Positions 18,147-28,164 of a DNA stretch of 64,000 bases are shown one piece after another. The DNA comes from Lactococcus formosensis (GTDB taxonomy: Bacteria > Bacillota > Bacilli > Lactobacillales > Streptococcaceae). The DNA lies in assembly GCF_018403745.1 (NCBI RefSeq), contig NZ_BOVP01000005.1:62001-126000 (forward strand). Reading direction: 5' to 3'. The position numbers were made by a program, and so were the translations under genes. Numbering within the stretch: the first letter of the stretch is position 1; each line of letters begins with the position of its first letter. The notes under the pieces are model-generated. The model did not search any database. It was not told the DNA's origin and was given only the letters and a program-made list of their open reading frames with translations.

Positions 18147-18526
18147 TATCCGTTTTTAATTTTTCCAGGCCAGTTATTCAAGCCAGTCTTAAGAATATAA
18201 ACTTCTGGTACGCCAGCTTTTTTAAGTTGTTTAGCAACTTTGACTGATGCTGTTGGCTTACCATTTTCGTAAAGTAGCACAGGTTTCTTTTTATTGATGG
18301 CGTTTAAACTTTGTTCCATCTGAGAAGCAGGTAAATTACGAGCACCAAGAATGTGTTTTACTCGGAAATCTGCAGCTTCACGGACGTCGATAAGTTGAGA
18401 AGTAGCCATTAAACGTTCAAATTCAGGTGCCTCAACAACTTTGGCATTACGTTTGAGCGTCCAACGTGGATAGATGAAGAAGACGACAATGAGGGCTAAA
18501 AGTATAAAGTCAATGATCCAGATCAT
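18146..18526 (-). CDS. Membrane-anchored rhodanese-like protein (YqhL type)
   Basis: 126 residues. An N-terminal membrane helix (residues 3-20, WIIDFILLALIVVFFIYP) is followed by one rhodanese domain: LIDVREAADF, HILGARNLP and PVLLYENGKPT. The position where the catalytic cysteine normally sits in the loop reads YENGKP, so the active-site Cys appears to be missing and sulfur transfer is doubtful. It follows glk by 16 bases in the yqgQ-glk-rhodanese operon common to streptococci and lactococci. Confidence 0.82.
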   Translation of the reverse strand: MIWIIDFILLALIVVFFIYPRWTLKRNAKVVEAPEFERLMATSQLIDVREAADFRVKHILGARNLPASQMEQSLNAINKKKPVLLYENGKPTASVKVAKQLKKAGVPEVYILKTGLNNWPGKIKNG

Positions 18527-18542
18527 TTAAGTTCTCCTAAGT

Positions 18543-19511
18543 TTATTTTTTAAATTTTAAAGCAAGGCTTGCGGCACCGATGATACCAGCATCATTTCCG
18601 AGCTCAGCAAGTTTGATTTTTGTAGAGTCACGTACTGTTGAGAACGAATATTTTTGGAAATAAGTTTCAACTTTAGAACGGAGAAATTCTCCAGCTGCAG
18701 AAACTCCGCCTCCGATAACAATAGCCGCTGGGTTGAGCGTACTTCCGAGGTTCGCGCAAGCAAAACCAAGGTAATAAGCAAACTTATCAACAACGCTAAG
18801 TGCAAAAGCATCACCAGCTTCAGCTGCAATGAAGATGTCTTTAGAAGTTACTTCGTCACCATTATCAATATTTGCTTTAATTTCGCTGTTTCCTTCGTAT
18901 TCTTCTGCGAATTTTCTTGCAAGGCGTACAACGCCAGTAGCAGAAGTTACTGTTTCTAAGCAACCGTAGTTTCCGCAAGTACAAGCAAAGCCATCATGAG
19001 GCTCTACCACGATGTGTCCGATTTCACCAGCTGCACCAACAACACCATGGATAAGGTTTCCAGCAGAAACAATACCGCCACCCACTCCAGTCCCTAAAGT
19101 GATGAAGACAACGTCAGGTTGGTTTTCACCAGCTCCGACCCAACGTTCGCCTAAAGCTGCAACATTTGCATCATTATCAAGAATGAATGGTAGACCAACA
19201 CCTTCGCTGATAGGAGCACCAACTTCTTGAACATCTGCCCAGTTAAGATTAAAGGCACCGCGGACAGTAGCAGCTTCAATATCTACTGTACCAGGTGTCC
19301 CCATTCCAATACCAATAAAGTCAGACTTATCAAGGTTGTAAAGATTTAAGCGGTGGTTGATAGATTCAATGATATCAGGGACAATGTGTTTTCCATCACT
19401 GAGAATATTTGTCGGGATAGCCCATTTGTCTTGAACTTCACCTTCGAGTGTTAAAATACCGAACTTGATAGAAGTTCCGCCGAGGTCGATACCAATAATT
19501 TTGTTAGCCAT
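18543..19511 (-). CDS. glk: Glucokinase (ROK family)
   Basis: Phosphorylates free glucose with ATP, such as glucose released from disaccharides or by galactose mutarotation pathways. 322 residues. Seen: ATP-binding GIDLGGTSIKFG at the N-terminus, the catalytic DNDANVAALGE, the ROK signature and the zinc site CTCGNYGCLE. The 5' end overlaps the 3' end of yqgQ by eight bases, so the pair is translationally coupled. Confidence 0.95.
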   Translation of the reverse strand: MANKIIGIDLGGTSIKFGILTLEGEVQDKWAIPTNILSDGKHIVPDIIESINHRLNLYNLDKSDFIGIGMGTPGTVDIEAATVRGAFNLNWADVQEVGAPISEGVGLPFILDNDANVAALGERWVGAGENQPDVVFITLGTGVGGGIVSAGNLIHGVVGAAGEIGHIVVEPHDGFACTCGNYGCLETVTSATGVVRLARKFAEEYEGNSEIKANIDNGDEVTSKDIFIAAEAGDAFALSVVDKFAYYLGFACANLGSTLNPAAIVIGGGVSAAGEFLRSKVETYFQKYSFSTVRDSTKIKLAELGNDAGIIGAASLALKFKK

Positions 19512-19716
19512 TTAGTTTTTCCTTCTCAATTCTTTCTTCACGACGTAAAATAAGTTGGGCAGTGAGGTATTCTTTATCACTTTTCTCAAAAATTCCCTGC
19601 TCAACCATATTTGTAAGTTCCTGTTGCATAAAATAAATCGCATCTAAGCGATTGGTCATGAAATTAATAAAACCGTATTTTTTTAACAATTCCTGTACAT
19701 CATAAAGTGTTTTCAT
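19504..19716 (-). CDS. yqgQ: YqgQ family protein (DUF910)
   Basis: 70 residues, helical and charged (LKKYGFINFMTNRLDAIYFM; LILRREERIEKEKLNG). Length and sequence fit YqgQ, a small cytoplasmic family almost always encoded immediately upstream of glucokinase in Bacilli. Function unproven. First gene of the glk operon. Confidence 0.85.
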   Translation of the reverse strand: MKTLYDVQELLKKYGFINFMTNRLDAIYFMQQELTNMVEQGIFEKSDKEYLTAQLILRREERIEKEKLNG

Positions 19717-19926
19717 TGTTCTATTTTACCGCAACTGTAAGCGGTTTTCAAGTATTGATAAGTTTTTCAATGAGTTTTTGGTCCATAATTTTTTACAAAC
19801 TGATAATCTGTTTGGAGTATTTCAAAATTACAACTTAAAGTTCATAGTAGGAAGTAGGTCAAATTTGTCAATTTTATTCCTTAGAAAACTTGTAAACGCG
19901 TGCATTTTCGCCTTTGACAAAAAGTG

Positions 19927-19935
19927 TGCTATAAT
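19927..19935 (+). promoter_or_regulatory. Extended -10 promoter of typA
   Basis: TGCTATAAT. A TTGACA at 19914 is only 10 bp upstream of the -10 and cannot be its -35 at normal spacing. The leader is about 90 nt. Confidence 0.5.
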
Positions 19936-20034
19936 AAATCTGATATATTGTTTGGGCGCACCATAAAAGCTAGCGTTCAAGCTACGGAGACGCGATTTCC
20001 GTATGAATTTTTCGAAAGAATAGGTAGAAATAAA

Positions 20035-21876
20035 TTGACTAAATTACGCGAAAACATCAGAAACGTTGCGATTATTGCCCACGTCGACCACGGTAAAACA
20101 ACTTTGGTTGATGAGTTACTTAAACAATCACAAACGCTTGATGCCCGTACAAACCTTGCTGAACGCGCAATGGACTCTAACGCCCTTGAACAAGAACGCG
20201 GGATCACAATCCTTGCTAAAAATACAGCCGTAGAATATGGCGATACACGTATTAACATTTTGGACACACCAGGTCACGCGGACTTCGGTGGTGAAGTAGA
20301 ACGTATCATGAAAATGGTTGACGGTGTTGTTCTTGTCGTGGATGCTTATGAAGGTACAATGCCTCAAACACGTTTCGTGCTGAAAAAAGCTTTGGATCAA
20401 AACTTGACACCAATCGTTGTCGTGAACAAAATCGATAAACCATCTGCACGTCCACAAGAAGTTGTAGATGAAGTCTTGGAACTTTTCATCGAACTTGGTG
20501 CCGATGATGACCAATTGGACTTCCCAGTTGTTTATGCTTCAGCGATTAATGGGTCATCATCATTAAGCGATAACCCAGCGGATCAAGAAGCGACAATGGA
20601 TCCAATCTTCAACACAATCATCGAACATATCCCAGCGCCTATCGATAACTCTGACGAACCTTTGCAATTCCAAGTTTCACTCTTGGACTACAATGACTTC
20701 GTTGGTCGTATTGGTATTGGACGTGTTTTCCGTGGTACAATCAAAGTTGGTGACAATGTAACATTGTCTAAACTTGACGGTTCAACGAAGAACTTCCGTG
20801 TCACAAAACTTTTTGGTTTCTTTGGGCTTGAACGTCAAGAAATTACGGAAGCAAAAGCAGGGGACTTGATTGCCGTCTCTGGTATGGATGATATCTTCGT
20901 TGGTGAAACTGTTACACCGACAGATGCTGTTGAACCATTGCCAGTACTTCACATTGACGAACCGACACTTCAAATGACTTTCCTTGTAAATAACTCACCA
21001 TTCGCAGGACGCGAAGGTAAATGGGTAACTGCACGTAAAGTTGAAGAACGTTTGCAAGCAGAACTTCAAACAGACGTATCACTTCGTGTTGAAAATACTG
21101 ATTCACCAGATAAATGGATCGTTTCAGGTCGTGGAGAATTACACTTGTCTATCCTTATCGAAACAATGCGTCGTGAAGGCTATGAACTTCAAGTTTCACG
21201 TCCAGAAGTTATCGTTAAAGAAATCGACGGCGTAGAATGTGAACCATTTGAACGTGTACGTATTGATACACCTGAAGAATACCAAGGATCAATTATCCAA
21301 GCCCTTTCAGAACGTAAGGGTGACATGTTGGACATGGAAATCACTGGTAACGGTCAAGCGCGTTTGGTCTTCTTAGTTCCAGCACGTGGTTTGATTGGTT
21401 TCACAACAGAATTTATGTCAATGACACGTGGATATGGTATCATGAACCACACCTTTGACCAATATATGCCTATGGTTAAAGGAACAATCGGTGGACGTAG
21501 CCGTGGTGCTTTGATCTCTATGGACCAAGGTTCTGTAACATCATATGCTATGGGATACGTACAAGAGCGTGGTGTTCTCTTTGTTGAAGCGGGTACAGAA
21601 GTTTATGGTGGTATGATTATCGGTGAACATTCACGTGATAATGACTTGACAGTTAATGTTACAAAAGCAAAACAACAAACAAACGTTCGTTCATCTAATA
21701 AAGACTCAACTTCAGTGCTTAACGCTTCTAAAATCTTGTCTCTTGAAGAATCATTAGAATTCTTGGGTGATGACGAATACATGGAAGTAACACCAGAATC
21801 AATCCGCTTGCGTAAACAAATTCTTGACAAAGCAATGCGTGAAAAAGCAACGAAAAAGAAAAAAACTGCTGAATAA
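20035..21876 (+). CDS. typA: Ribosome-associated GTPase TypA/BipA
   Basis: Translational GTPase of the EF-G/LepA class that helps 50S assembly and stress adaptation. 613 residues from the TTG at 20035, the normal family length. G1 AHVDHGKTT, G2 RGITI, G3 DTPGH and G4 NKID are present, with EF-G-like domains and the BipA C-terminal domain (GYGIMNHTFDQY, GRSRGALIS). Start: the TTG gives the family N-terminus TKLRENIRN and has AGGTAG eight bases upstream; the earlier in-frame ATG at 19924 overlaps the promoter. Confidence 0.94.
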   Translation: MTKLRENIRNVAIIAHVDHGKTTLVDELLKQSQTLDARTNLAERAMDSNALEQERGITILAKNTAVEYGDTRINILDTPGHADFGGEVERIMKMVDGVVLVVDAYEGTMPQTRFVLKKALDQNLTPIVVVNKIDKPSARPQEVVDEVLELFIELGADDDQLDFPVVYASAINGSSSLSDNPADQEATMDPIFNTIIEHIPAPIDNSDEPLQFQVSLLDYNDFVGRIGIGRVFRGTIKVGDNVTLSKLDGSTKNFRVTKLFGFFGLERQEITEAKAGDLIAVSGMDDIFVGETVTPTDAVEPLPVLHIDEPTLQMTFLVNNSPFAGREGKWVTARKVEERLQAELQTDVSLRVENTDSPDKWIVSGRGELHLSILIETMRREGYELQVSRPEVIVKEIDGVECEPFERVRIDTPEEYQGSIIQALSERKGDMLDMEITGNGQARLVFLVPARGLIGFTTEFMSMTRGYGIMNHTFDQYMPMVKGTIGGRSRGALISMDQGSVTSYAMGYVQERGVLFVEAGTEVYGGMIIGEHSRDNDLTVNVTKAKQQTNVRSSNKDSTSVLNASKILSLEESLEFLGDDEYMEVTPESIRLRKQILDKAMREKATKKKKTAE

Positions 21877-21950
21877 TAGTTTTGACATGGTGCTTGAAAC
21901 AGCAGAGGGATTTGAGAAAAGACTAAGAAGCCAAAAATAAGGAGAAAAGC

Positions 21951-22181
21951 ATGTTTTATCTGATACTTTTAGTTTTATTTGCCCTGGGCTACATCTTTTT
22001 AATGCCTAAGGATGTGAGAAGAAGTACGGATATCTTTGTTTTTGCGTCAGTGATTGTCCTTATCGTAGCTGTAGCTATCGGTCAAGCTGTCAGTCATCGT
22101 GCAGCCTTATATGAAATCGCAATGGTGATTGCACTCTTAGCTCTCGCTGTTAAGGCCCTTTTAGAAATTGAAAAATTATAA
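21951..22181 (+). CDS. DUF3165 family small membrane protein
   Basis: 76 residues, almost all hydrophobic, with three predicted helices (about 1-18, 26-45, 50-70). Fits DUF3165, small membrane proteins of streptococci and lactococci without a known role. Good Shine-Dalgarno (AAGGAG). It lies 74 bases after typA and may be on the same transcript. Confidence 0.7.
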   Translation: MFYLILLVLFALGYIFLMPKDVRRSTDIFVFASVIVLIVAVAIGQAVSHRAALYEIAMVIALLALAVKALLEIEKL

Positions 22182-22226
22182 AATAAGAAATAGTTTGTCT
22201 CTGGCAGACTATTTTTTGGAGGTTAC

Positions 22227-23162
22227 ATGGATATAGAGAAAATCGAAAAAGCTTTTGGGTTGGTCCTTGAGAATATCATGGCAATTCAAGCAGAGCTGAT
22301 GACGGATTTTTATGATGCTTTTGTGGAACAAAATGCAGCTTACTTAGGCGCCTTAGAGCTGGCGTCACTGACGAAGGAAAATAACGATAAAGTTCGTTCA
22401 ATGAATCTTACGAAAAGTGAATGGCAAAAACTGTTTCAGTTTGTCTTGTTACAAGGCTCTCGTATTGCACCGATGCAAGCAAATCATAATTTAACACCGG
22501 ACTCTATTGGTTTTATCTTTAATTTCATCATTGAAGAGTTGCACAAGGACCGATCGATTCGCGTGTTAGAGTTTGGTTCAGGAACGGGGAATTTAGCGGA
22601 AACGCTCTTGGTTCATCTGCAAAAAGAAGTAGACTATGTTGGTTTTGAAGTAGACGACCTCTTGTTGGATTTATCTGCTTCAATGTCAGAAGTCATGGGA
22701 ACAGAAGCAAGTTTTCTCCAAATGGATGCTGTTAAACCTCAGCCCTTGGAAGCTGTGGACGTTGTCCTAAGTGATCTCCCAGTTGGTTATTATCCAGACG
22801 ATGAAGCTGCTAGCCATTTTCAAGTACATGACAAATCAGAACATACCTATGTGCACCACTTAATGATCGAGCAATCCTTCAAGTATTTGAAAGAGAGTGG
22901 CTTTGCACTTTTCTTAGCTCCAGATAATCTTTTGACAAGTGCACAGTCAGAGTTTTTGAAGGCCTGGATTAAAGAACATGCACATATTGCTGCAGTCATT
23001 ACATTACCTTCATCCCTCTTTAAAGGGGCAGGAAAATCGATTTATTTATTAAGTAAAAACCAGACAAATACACCGACTTTTGTTTACCCCTTGTCTGACT
23101 TAGCAGACCGCTCTATTTTGCAAGAATTTATGTCTGAGTTTGTGAAAAATGTCAAGATTTGA
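22227..23162 (+). CDS. YtxK-like class I SAM-dependent methyltransferase
   Basis: 311 residues. The SAM-binding motif is VLEFGSGTGNLAETLL, and the N6-adenine-type catalytic motif appears as DLPVGYYP (NPPY position). No target-recognition domain. It is the YtxK protein that typically precedes ackA in Bacilli and Lactobacillales. Its substrate is not established; the NPPY-like motif suggests adenine or another planar amine. GGAGG six bases before the ATG. Confidence 0.82.
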   Translation: MDIEKIEKAFGLVLENIMAIQAELMTDFYDAFVEQNAAYLGALELASLTKENNDKVRSMNLTKSEWQKLFQFVLLQGSRIAPMQANHNLTPDSIGFIFNFIIEELHKDRSIRVLEFGSGTGNLAETLLVHLQKEVDYVGFEVDDLLLDLSASMSEVMGTEASFLQMDAVKPQPLEAVDVVLSDLPVGYYPDDEAASHFQVHDKSEHTYVHHLMIEQSFKYLKESGFALFLAPDNLLTSAQSEFLKAWIKEHAHIAAVITLPSSLFKGAGKSIYLLSKNQTNTPTFVYPLSDLADRSILQEFMSEFVKNVKI

Positions 23163-23204
23163 CCAAAAACTCTTAGCCAGTCACTGCCTTCAATTGGGTT
23201 TTGT

Positions 23205-23212
23205 GATATAAT
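23205..23212 (+). promoter_or_regulatory. Extended -10 promoter of ackA1
   Basis: TGATATAAT upstream of the first acetate kinase gene; no clear -35. Confidence 0.5.
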
Positions 23213-23246
23213 TTAAGAGAAAATTGAAAGAAGAAGGATAGATAAA

Positions 23247-24440
23247 ATGACAAAAACTCTTGCGGTTAATGCTGGTTCATCATCAATGAAATGGCAAATG
23301 TATGAAATGCCAGAAGAAAAAGTTCTTGCAAAGGGCTTGATTGAACGTATTGGCTTGAAAGATTCAGTCACAACGGTAAAATTTGACGACCAAAAAGAAG
23401 AACGTGTATTGGATATTGTAGACCACACACAAGCCGTTCACATTTTACTTGAAGACTTGAAACGTTTCCATATTGTTGAAGAATTTACAGAGATTACCGG
23501 AGTAGGTCACCGTGTTGTCGCTGGTGGAGAGTTGTTTAAAAAATCTACTTTGATCAATCAAGAAGTACTAAAACAAATTGAAGAACTTTCACCACTTGCT
23601 CCACTACATAATCCAGCAAATGCGGCTGGTATAAAGGCTTTCTTGGAGTTGTTGCCTGAAGCAACAGCGGTAGCTGTTTTTGACACAGCTTTCCACACAA
23701 CAATGCCTGAAAAAGCTTTCCGTTACCCATTGCCTAAAAAATATTACACTGAAAACGCCGTGCGTAAATATGGAGCACATGGGACTTCACATATGTTTGT
23801 GGCACAAGAAGCTGCAAAAATGTTAGGTAAAGATATTAAAGATACAAAAATCATTACTGCCCATATCGGTAATGGTGGATCAATCACTGCTGTAAAAGGT
23901 GGTGAGTCAATTGATACTTCAATGGGCTTCACACCATTAGCAGGTATTATGATGGGGACACGTACAGGAGATATGGATCCTTCTGTTTTCCCTTATCTTA
24001 TTGCTAACGATGATTCACTCAAGGATGCTCAAGACGTTGTCAATATGATGAATAAAGAGTCAGGACTATTTGGTGTCTCTGGTTTGTCCTCTGATATGCG
24101 TGAAATCATCTCTGCTCGTGATGCTGGGGATGCGGATGCAGCCTTAGCATTCGAAATGTATGTTGACCGTATTCAAAAATTCATTGGCCAATACTTGGCT
24201 GTTTTGAATGGTGCTGATGCAATTGTATTTACGGCAGGTGTAGGTGAAAACTCAGCACCAGTACGTGAAGGTGTCTTAAAAGGTTTGTCATGGTTTGGTA
24301 TTGATGTTGATTTCTCTAAAAATATTTTTGGTTTTGAAGGAGAGATGTCAACACCAGAATCACGTGTTAAAGTTTTTGTCATTCCAACGGATGAAGAGCT
24401 TGTTATTGCACGCGATGTTGAAGCTGCAAAAGCGAAATAA
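23247..24440 (+). CDS. ackA1: Acetate kinase 1
   Basis: Converts acetyl phosphate and ADP to acetate and ATP, last step of mixed-acid fermentation. 397 residues. Hallmarks: N-terminal [31 protein letters not shown] (catalytic Asp), [18 protein letters not shown] and FTAGVGENS. First of two tandem copies. A terminator and a separate promoter lie between them, so the two can be regulated independently. Confidence 0.96.
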   Translation: MTKTLAVNAGSSSMKWQMYEMPEEKVLAKGLIERIGLKDSVTTVKFDDQKEERVLDIVDHTQAVHILLEDLKRFHIVEEFTEITGVGHRVVAGGELFKKSTLINQEVLKQIEELSPLAPLHNPANAAGIKAFLELLPEATAVAVFDTAFHTTMPEKAFRYPLPKKYYTENAVRKYGAHGTSHMFVAQEAAKMLGKDIKDTKIITAHIGNGGSITAVKGGESIDTSMGFTPLAGIMMGTRTGDMDPSVFPYLIANDDSLKDAQDVVNMMNKESGLFGVSGLSSDMREIISARDAGDADAALAFEMYVDRIQKFIGQYLAVLNGADAIVFTAGVGENSAPVREGVLKGLSWFGIDVDFSKNIFGFEGEMSTPESRVKVFVIPTDEELVIARDVEAAKAK

Positions 24441-24441
24441 A

Positions 24442-24472
24442 AAGAAACGGCTAATAAAAAGCCGTTTTTATA
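24442..24472 (+). terminator. Terminator of ackA1
   Basis: AAACGGCT and AGCCGTTT stem followed by T-run. Confidence 0.85.
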
Positions 24473-24501
24473 TATTTCTTTTAAGATATTTTTTAAAGTT
24501 A

Positions 24502-24510
24502 TGTTATACT
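24502..24510 (+). promoter_or_regulatory. Extended -10 promoter of ackA2
   Basis: TGTTATACT at 24502-24510; -35 weak. It gives the second acetate kinase its own transcript of about 40 nt leader. Confidence 0.55.
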
Positions 24511-24557
24511 AGTAAGACAAAAAGAAAACACTTACATATTGAAGGGATTTTTAAAAT

Positions 24558-25751
24558 ATGGAAAAAACACTCGCTGTTAACGCTGGATCATCGTCACTAA
24601 AATGGCAACTTTATGATATGCCAGAAGAAAAAGTTATTGCTAAAGGTATTTTTGAACGTATTGGTTTGAAAGATTCTATTTCAACAACAAAGTTTGATGA
24701 TCAAGTGCATAAAAGAGAGCAGGATATTGTTGACCACCGTCAAGCGGTCTTGCTTTTGATGGACGAGTTGATACATTTTAAACTCATTAGTAGTTTCCGT
24801 GAGATTACAGCTATTGGTCACCGTGTTGTTGCGGGTGGAGAATTTTTCAATACGTCTACTGTAATTACTCCTGAAGTTTTAGAAGAGATAAAAAACCTTT
24901 CAACTTTAGCCCCTCTCCACAACCCCGCAAATGTGCTGGGAATCGAGGCTTTTAAACGCTTGCTTCCAGATGCGCTTGCTGTAGCTGTCTTTGATACAGC
25001 CTTTCACACAACGTTGCCAGAAAAAGCCTTTCGTTATCCAATTCCAACAAAATACTATACGGATTATGCTATTCGTAAATATGGAGCGCATGGAACTTCA
25101 CACATGTATGTGTCACGTGAAGCAGCAAAAGTACTCGGAAAACCGCTTGAAGATTTAAAACTCATCACTGCCCACATTGGTAATGGTGCTTCAATTACAG
25201 CTATTGAAGGTGGAAAGTCTGTTGATACTTCAATGGGCTTCACACCACTAGCAGGTGTAATGATGGGGACACGTTCTGGCGAAATGGACCCTTCTGTGAT
25301 TTCTTATATGCTTGAAAGTGATCCTAGTTTACGTTCGGCGCAGGATGTTATTGATGTTCTTAATAAGAAATCAGGTTTACTTGGTGTATCAGAGTTTTCA
25401 AGTGATATGCGAGATTTGGAAGAAGCACGTAACTCTGGCAATGAAAAAGCACTTTTGGCTTATGAAATGTTTATTGATCGTTCGAAAAAGTTTATTGCAC
25501 AGTACTTTGGGGTCCTCAATGGAGCAGATGCGCTTATCTTTACAGCAGGTATTGGGGAAAATGATACCGATGCACGTCGTGATATTGTAGCAGGCTTGTC
25601 ATGGTTTGGTATGGAAATTGACCCAGAAAAGAACGTCCGTGGTGCGAATGGTATCATTTCTACACCAGAATCGCGTGTTAAAGTCCTAGTTATACCAACA
25701 GACGAAGAGTTGGTTATTGCGCGTGATGTGGAAGCGGCAAAAAATAAATAA
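24558..25751 (+). CDS. ackA2: Acetate kinase 2
   Basis: Second tandem acetate kinase, also 397 residues and clearly a paralogue of the first throughout. All active-site motifs are kept ([58 protein letters not shown]). L. lactis also has two tandem acetate kinases that differ in substrate affinity, so the duplication is probably old and maintained by division of labour. Own promoter and own terminator. Confidence 0.95.
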   Translation: MEKTLAVNAGSSSLKWQLYDMPEEKVIAKGIFERIGLKDSISTTKFDDQVHKREQDIVDHRQAVLLLMDELIHFKLISSFREITAIGHRVVAGGEFFNTSTVITPEVLEEIKNLSTLAPLHNPANVLGIEAFKRLLPDALAVAVFDTAFHTTLPEKAFRYPIPTKYYTDYAIRKYGAHGTSHMYVSREAAKVLGKPLEDLKLITAHIGNGASITAIEGGKSVDTSMGFTPLAGVMMGTRSGEMDPSVISYMLESDPSLRSAQDVIDVLNKKSGLLGVSEFSSDMRDLEEARNSGNEKALLAYEMFIDRSKKFIAQYFGVLNGADALIFTAGIGENDTDARRDIVAGLSWFGMEIDPEKNVRGANGIISTPESRVKVLVIPTDEELVIARDVEAAKNK

Positions 25752-25756
25752 TTTTG

Positions 25757-25784
25757 TTAAAAGACCATATGGTCTTTTTTTCAG
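25757..25784 (+). terminator. Terminator of ackA2
   Basis: AAAAGACC and GGTCTTTT stem around a four-base loop, followed by T-run. Confidence 0.85.
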
Positions 25785-25841
25785 CTAAATTTTATGGTAA
25801 AATAGTAGGGATAAAAAAGAATAGAGAAGAGATAGGAAACT

Positions 25842-26558
25842 ATGGCTGATATTAAATATAAACGCGTACTTTTGAAACTTTCTGGCGAAGCTTTAGCTGG
25901 AGAAAAAGGATTTGGAATTGATCCTGAAACAGTTAAAAAAGTTGCTGAAGAGCTCAAAGAAGTATATGCTCTTGGTGCAGAAATCGCCATCGTTTGTGGC
26001 GGCGGAAATATCTGGCGCGGCGTGACCGGTGAAAAGATCGGTATGGAACGTGCCCAAGCAGATTATATGGGCATGCTAGCTACGATCATGAACGGCTTAG
26101 CTCTTCAAGATACACTTGAAGCACTTGGCGTACCTACTCGTGTTCAAACAGCTATCGAAATGAAAGCTGTCGCAGAGCCTTATATCCGTCGTCGCGCTGA
26201 ACGACACCTTGAAAAAGGTCGGGTCGTTATTTTCGCAGGTGGAACAGGTTCGCCATACTTCTCCACAGATACAACATCAGCACTTCGTGCAGCAGAAATT
26301 AATGCGGATGTTATTTTGATGGCTAAAAATGGTGTTGATGGTGTCTATAATGCAGATCCTAAACTTGACGAAACAGCAGTTAAATTTGACAATCTTACAC
26401 ACATGGACGTTATCACAAAAGGTCTTCACGTTATGGACTCAACGGCTTCAACAATGTCAATGGACAACCACATTCCGCTTGTTGTCTTCAATATGAATGA
26501 ATCTGGAAATATTAAACGTGTTGTTCAAGGTGAAGAAATCGGAACAACTGTAGAATAA
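25842..26558 (+). CDS. pyrH: UMP kinase
   Basis: Phosphorylates UMP to UDP with ATP; essential for pyrimidine nucleotides. 238 residues of the amino-acid-kinase fold: [11 protein letters not shown] at the N-terminus, [17 protein letters not shown] and [11 protein letters not shown]. An extended -10 (TGGTAAAAT, ending 25804) lies upstream. Followed by frr after 28 bases, the standard pyrH-frr operon. Confidence 0.96.
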   Translation: MADIKYKRVLLKLSGEALAGEKGFGIDPETVKKVAEELKEVYALGAEIAIVCGGGNIWRGVTGEKIGMERAQADYMGMLATIMNGLALQDTLEALGVPTRVQTAIEMKAVAEPYIRRRAERHLEKGRVVIFAGGTGSPYFSTDTTSALRAAEINADVILMAKNGVDGVYNADPKLDETAVKFDNLTHMDVITKGLHVMDSTASTMSMDNHIPLVVFNMNESGNIKRVVQGEEIGTTVE

Positions 26559-26586
26559 ATTTATAATAAAATAAAAAGGAAAAATC

Positions 26587-27144
26587 ATGGCAAACGAAAT
26601 TATTGATAATGCAAAAGAACGTATGAATAGCTCATTGAACAGCTTGCAACGTGACCTTGGTCACATCCGTGCAGGTCGTGCCAATGCGAGCTTGCTTGAC
26701 CGCATCTCTGTGGAGTACTATGGCGCACCAACACCACTAAATCAAATGGCATCAATCACAATCCCAGAAGCGCGTGTTTTGATGATTACACCATTTGATA
26801 AAACAATCTTGAAAGATATCGAGCATGCCTTGAATGCCAGTGATATTGGAATTACACCAGCAAATGATGGTTCAGTAATTCGCTTGGTTATTCCAATGTT
26901 GACAGAAGAACGTCGTAAAGAGCTGGTTAAAGAGATGGGTAAATACATCGAAGGTGCAAAAGTTGCAATCCGTAACATCCGTCGTGATGCTATCGATACA
27001 GCGAAAAAACAAGAAAAAGCAAAAGAAATCACAGAAGATGATTTAAAAGTACTCGAAAAAGACATTCAAACTATAACAGATAATGCTGTTAAAGAAGCAG
27101 ATAAAATGGCTGCTGAAAAAGAAAAAGAACTTTTGGATGTTTAA
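26587..27144 (+). CDS. frr: Ribosome recycling factor
   Basis: Splits post-termination ribosomes together with EF-G. 185 residues, full length. Seen: the long three-helix bundle with [27 protein letters not shown] and [13 protein letters not shown]. Co-transcribed with pyrH. Confidence 0.97.
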   Translation: MANEIIDNAKERMNSSLNSLQRDLGHIRAGRANASLLDRISVEYYGAPTPLNQMASITIPEARVLMITPFDKTILKDIEHALNASDIGITPANDGSVIRLVIPMLTEERRKELVKEMGKYIEGAKVAIRNIRRDAIDTAKKQEKAKEITEDDLKVLEKDIQTITDNAVKEADKMAAEKEKELLDV

Positions 27145-27158
27145 GTTTGTATCGTCAT

Positions 27159-27188
27159 TTGATTGTAAAAGATTTTATTCTATATAAT
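27159..27188 (+). promoter_or_regulatory. Promoter of cvfB
   Basis: TTGATT, 18 bp, TATAAT. Transcription would begin near 27195, upstream of the 27217-27240 hairpin. Confidence 0.6.
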
Positions 27189-27216
27189 CGCGAGAGCAAA
27201 AAAACAATCAGAAATA

Positions 27217-27241
27217 AACGGCTCTGCGGAGCCGTTTTTAA
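27217..27241 (+). terminator. Terminator hairpin in the cvfB 5' leader
   Basis: AACGGCTC and GAGCCGTT around TGCG, then T5. It ends frr transcripts, but it also lies downstream of the cvfB promoter and only 10 bases before the cvfB ATG, so it may attenuate cvfB. Confidence 0.75.
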
Positions 27242-27250
27242 GGAAAAAGA

Positions 27251-28111
27251 ATGAATAATTTATTAGCAACAACATTTTCAGCGATTATTACAGCTGAGAA
27301 TGATCAATTTTACTTTTTGCAGAAAGATGATAATATCATACGTCTTGCAAAATCAGAAGGCGAACATCAGGTAGGAGATATCGTCACAGGTTTTGCCTAT
27401 GTGGATAAATCTGACAAAATGTGCATGACAACGCAAGAACCAACTGCGACACGCGAAAAATTCGGCTGGGGCACAGTGACCGATGTTCGTCGTGACTTGG
27501 GCGCTTTCGTTGATATTGGTTTAGCTGGGAAAGATATCGTGGTTTCGCTTGATGATCTTCCGCTACCAGAAGATAAAGATCAATGGCCTAAAAAAGGGGA
27601 TAAGCTCTTTGTTAAAATTGTCGTTGATGCGAAAGATCGTCTTTGGGGTAAATTAGCTTGGCACCAAGATTTCTGGGAAATGTCAGGACCAGCCTATGAC
27701 AATATGCAAAACCAAGACTTACGCGGGATTGTTTACCGTAACAAAGAAACAGGATCCTTCGTCTATCTTCCAGATAATAATATGCTTGGTTTCATCCATC
27801 CTAACGAAGCTTTTGGCACACTCCGTATCGGGCAAGAGCTTCAGGTACGTGTCATTGGCTTCCGTGATCAAGACCGTAGTTTAAACCTTAGTGCGAAACC
27901 ACGTGCTTATGAGATGTTGGATGCTGATGCACAGATGATCCTTGCTTATCTTGAGAGTATGGGTGGAAAAATGCCTTTTAATGATAAATCAGCGCCAGAT
28001 GATATCAAAGCGACATTTGGTATATCTAAAGGACAATTTAAAAAAGCGCTTGGCGGTTTGATGAAGAATAAAAAAATCAAACAAAGTCCTGAGGGTACAG
28101 AACTCATTTGA
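27251..28111 (+). CDS. cvfB: CvfB-type RNA-binding protein with S1-like domains
   Basis: 286 residues. Several S1/OB-type segments are recognisable (GTVTDVRRDLGAFVDIGLAGKD, GFIHPNEAFGTLRIGQEL and a C-terminal winged-helix part FGISKGQFKKALGGLMK). Matches the CvfB family, RNA-binding regulators of virulence and agr expression in Staphylococcus; the role in lactococci is unknown. Shine-Dalgarno AAGGAAAAAG is immediately downstream of a terminator-like hairpin. Confidence 0.88.
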   Translation: MNNLLATTFSAIITAENDQFYFLQKDDNIIRLAKSEGEHQVGDIVTGFAYVDKSDKMCMTTQEPTATREKFGWGTVTDVRRDLGAFVDIGLAGKDIVVSLDDLPLPEDKDQWPKKGDKLFVKIVVDAKDRLWGKLAWHQDFWEMSGPAYDNMQNQDLRGIVYRNKETGSFVYLPDNNMLGFIHPNEAFGTLRIGQELQVRVIGFRDQDRSLNLSAKPRAYEMLDADAQMILAYLESMGGKMPFNDKSAPDDIKATFGISKGQFKKALGGLMKNKKIKQSPEGTELI

Positions 28112-28117
28112 TTAATA

Positions 28118-28153
28118 GCAAAAAAGTTGGAATGATTTCCAACCTTTTTTAGT
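28118..28153. terminator. Bidirectional terminator between cvfB and bglA
   Basis: AAGTTGGAA and TTCCAACCTT around TGAT, with A-run and T-run on either side. Confidence 0.85.
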
Positions 28154-28164
28154 AGGGTAAAATA

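Noticed and set aside
19914..19935. TTGACA plus TATAAT as a standard promoter of typA
   Set aside because: Spacer is only 10 bp; the extended -10 alone is a better model.
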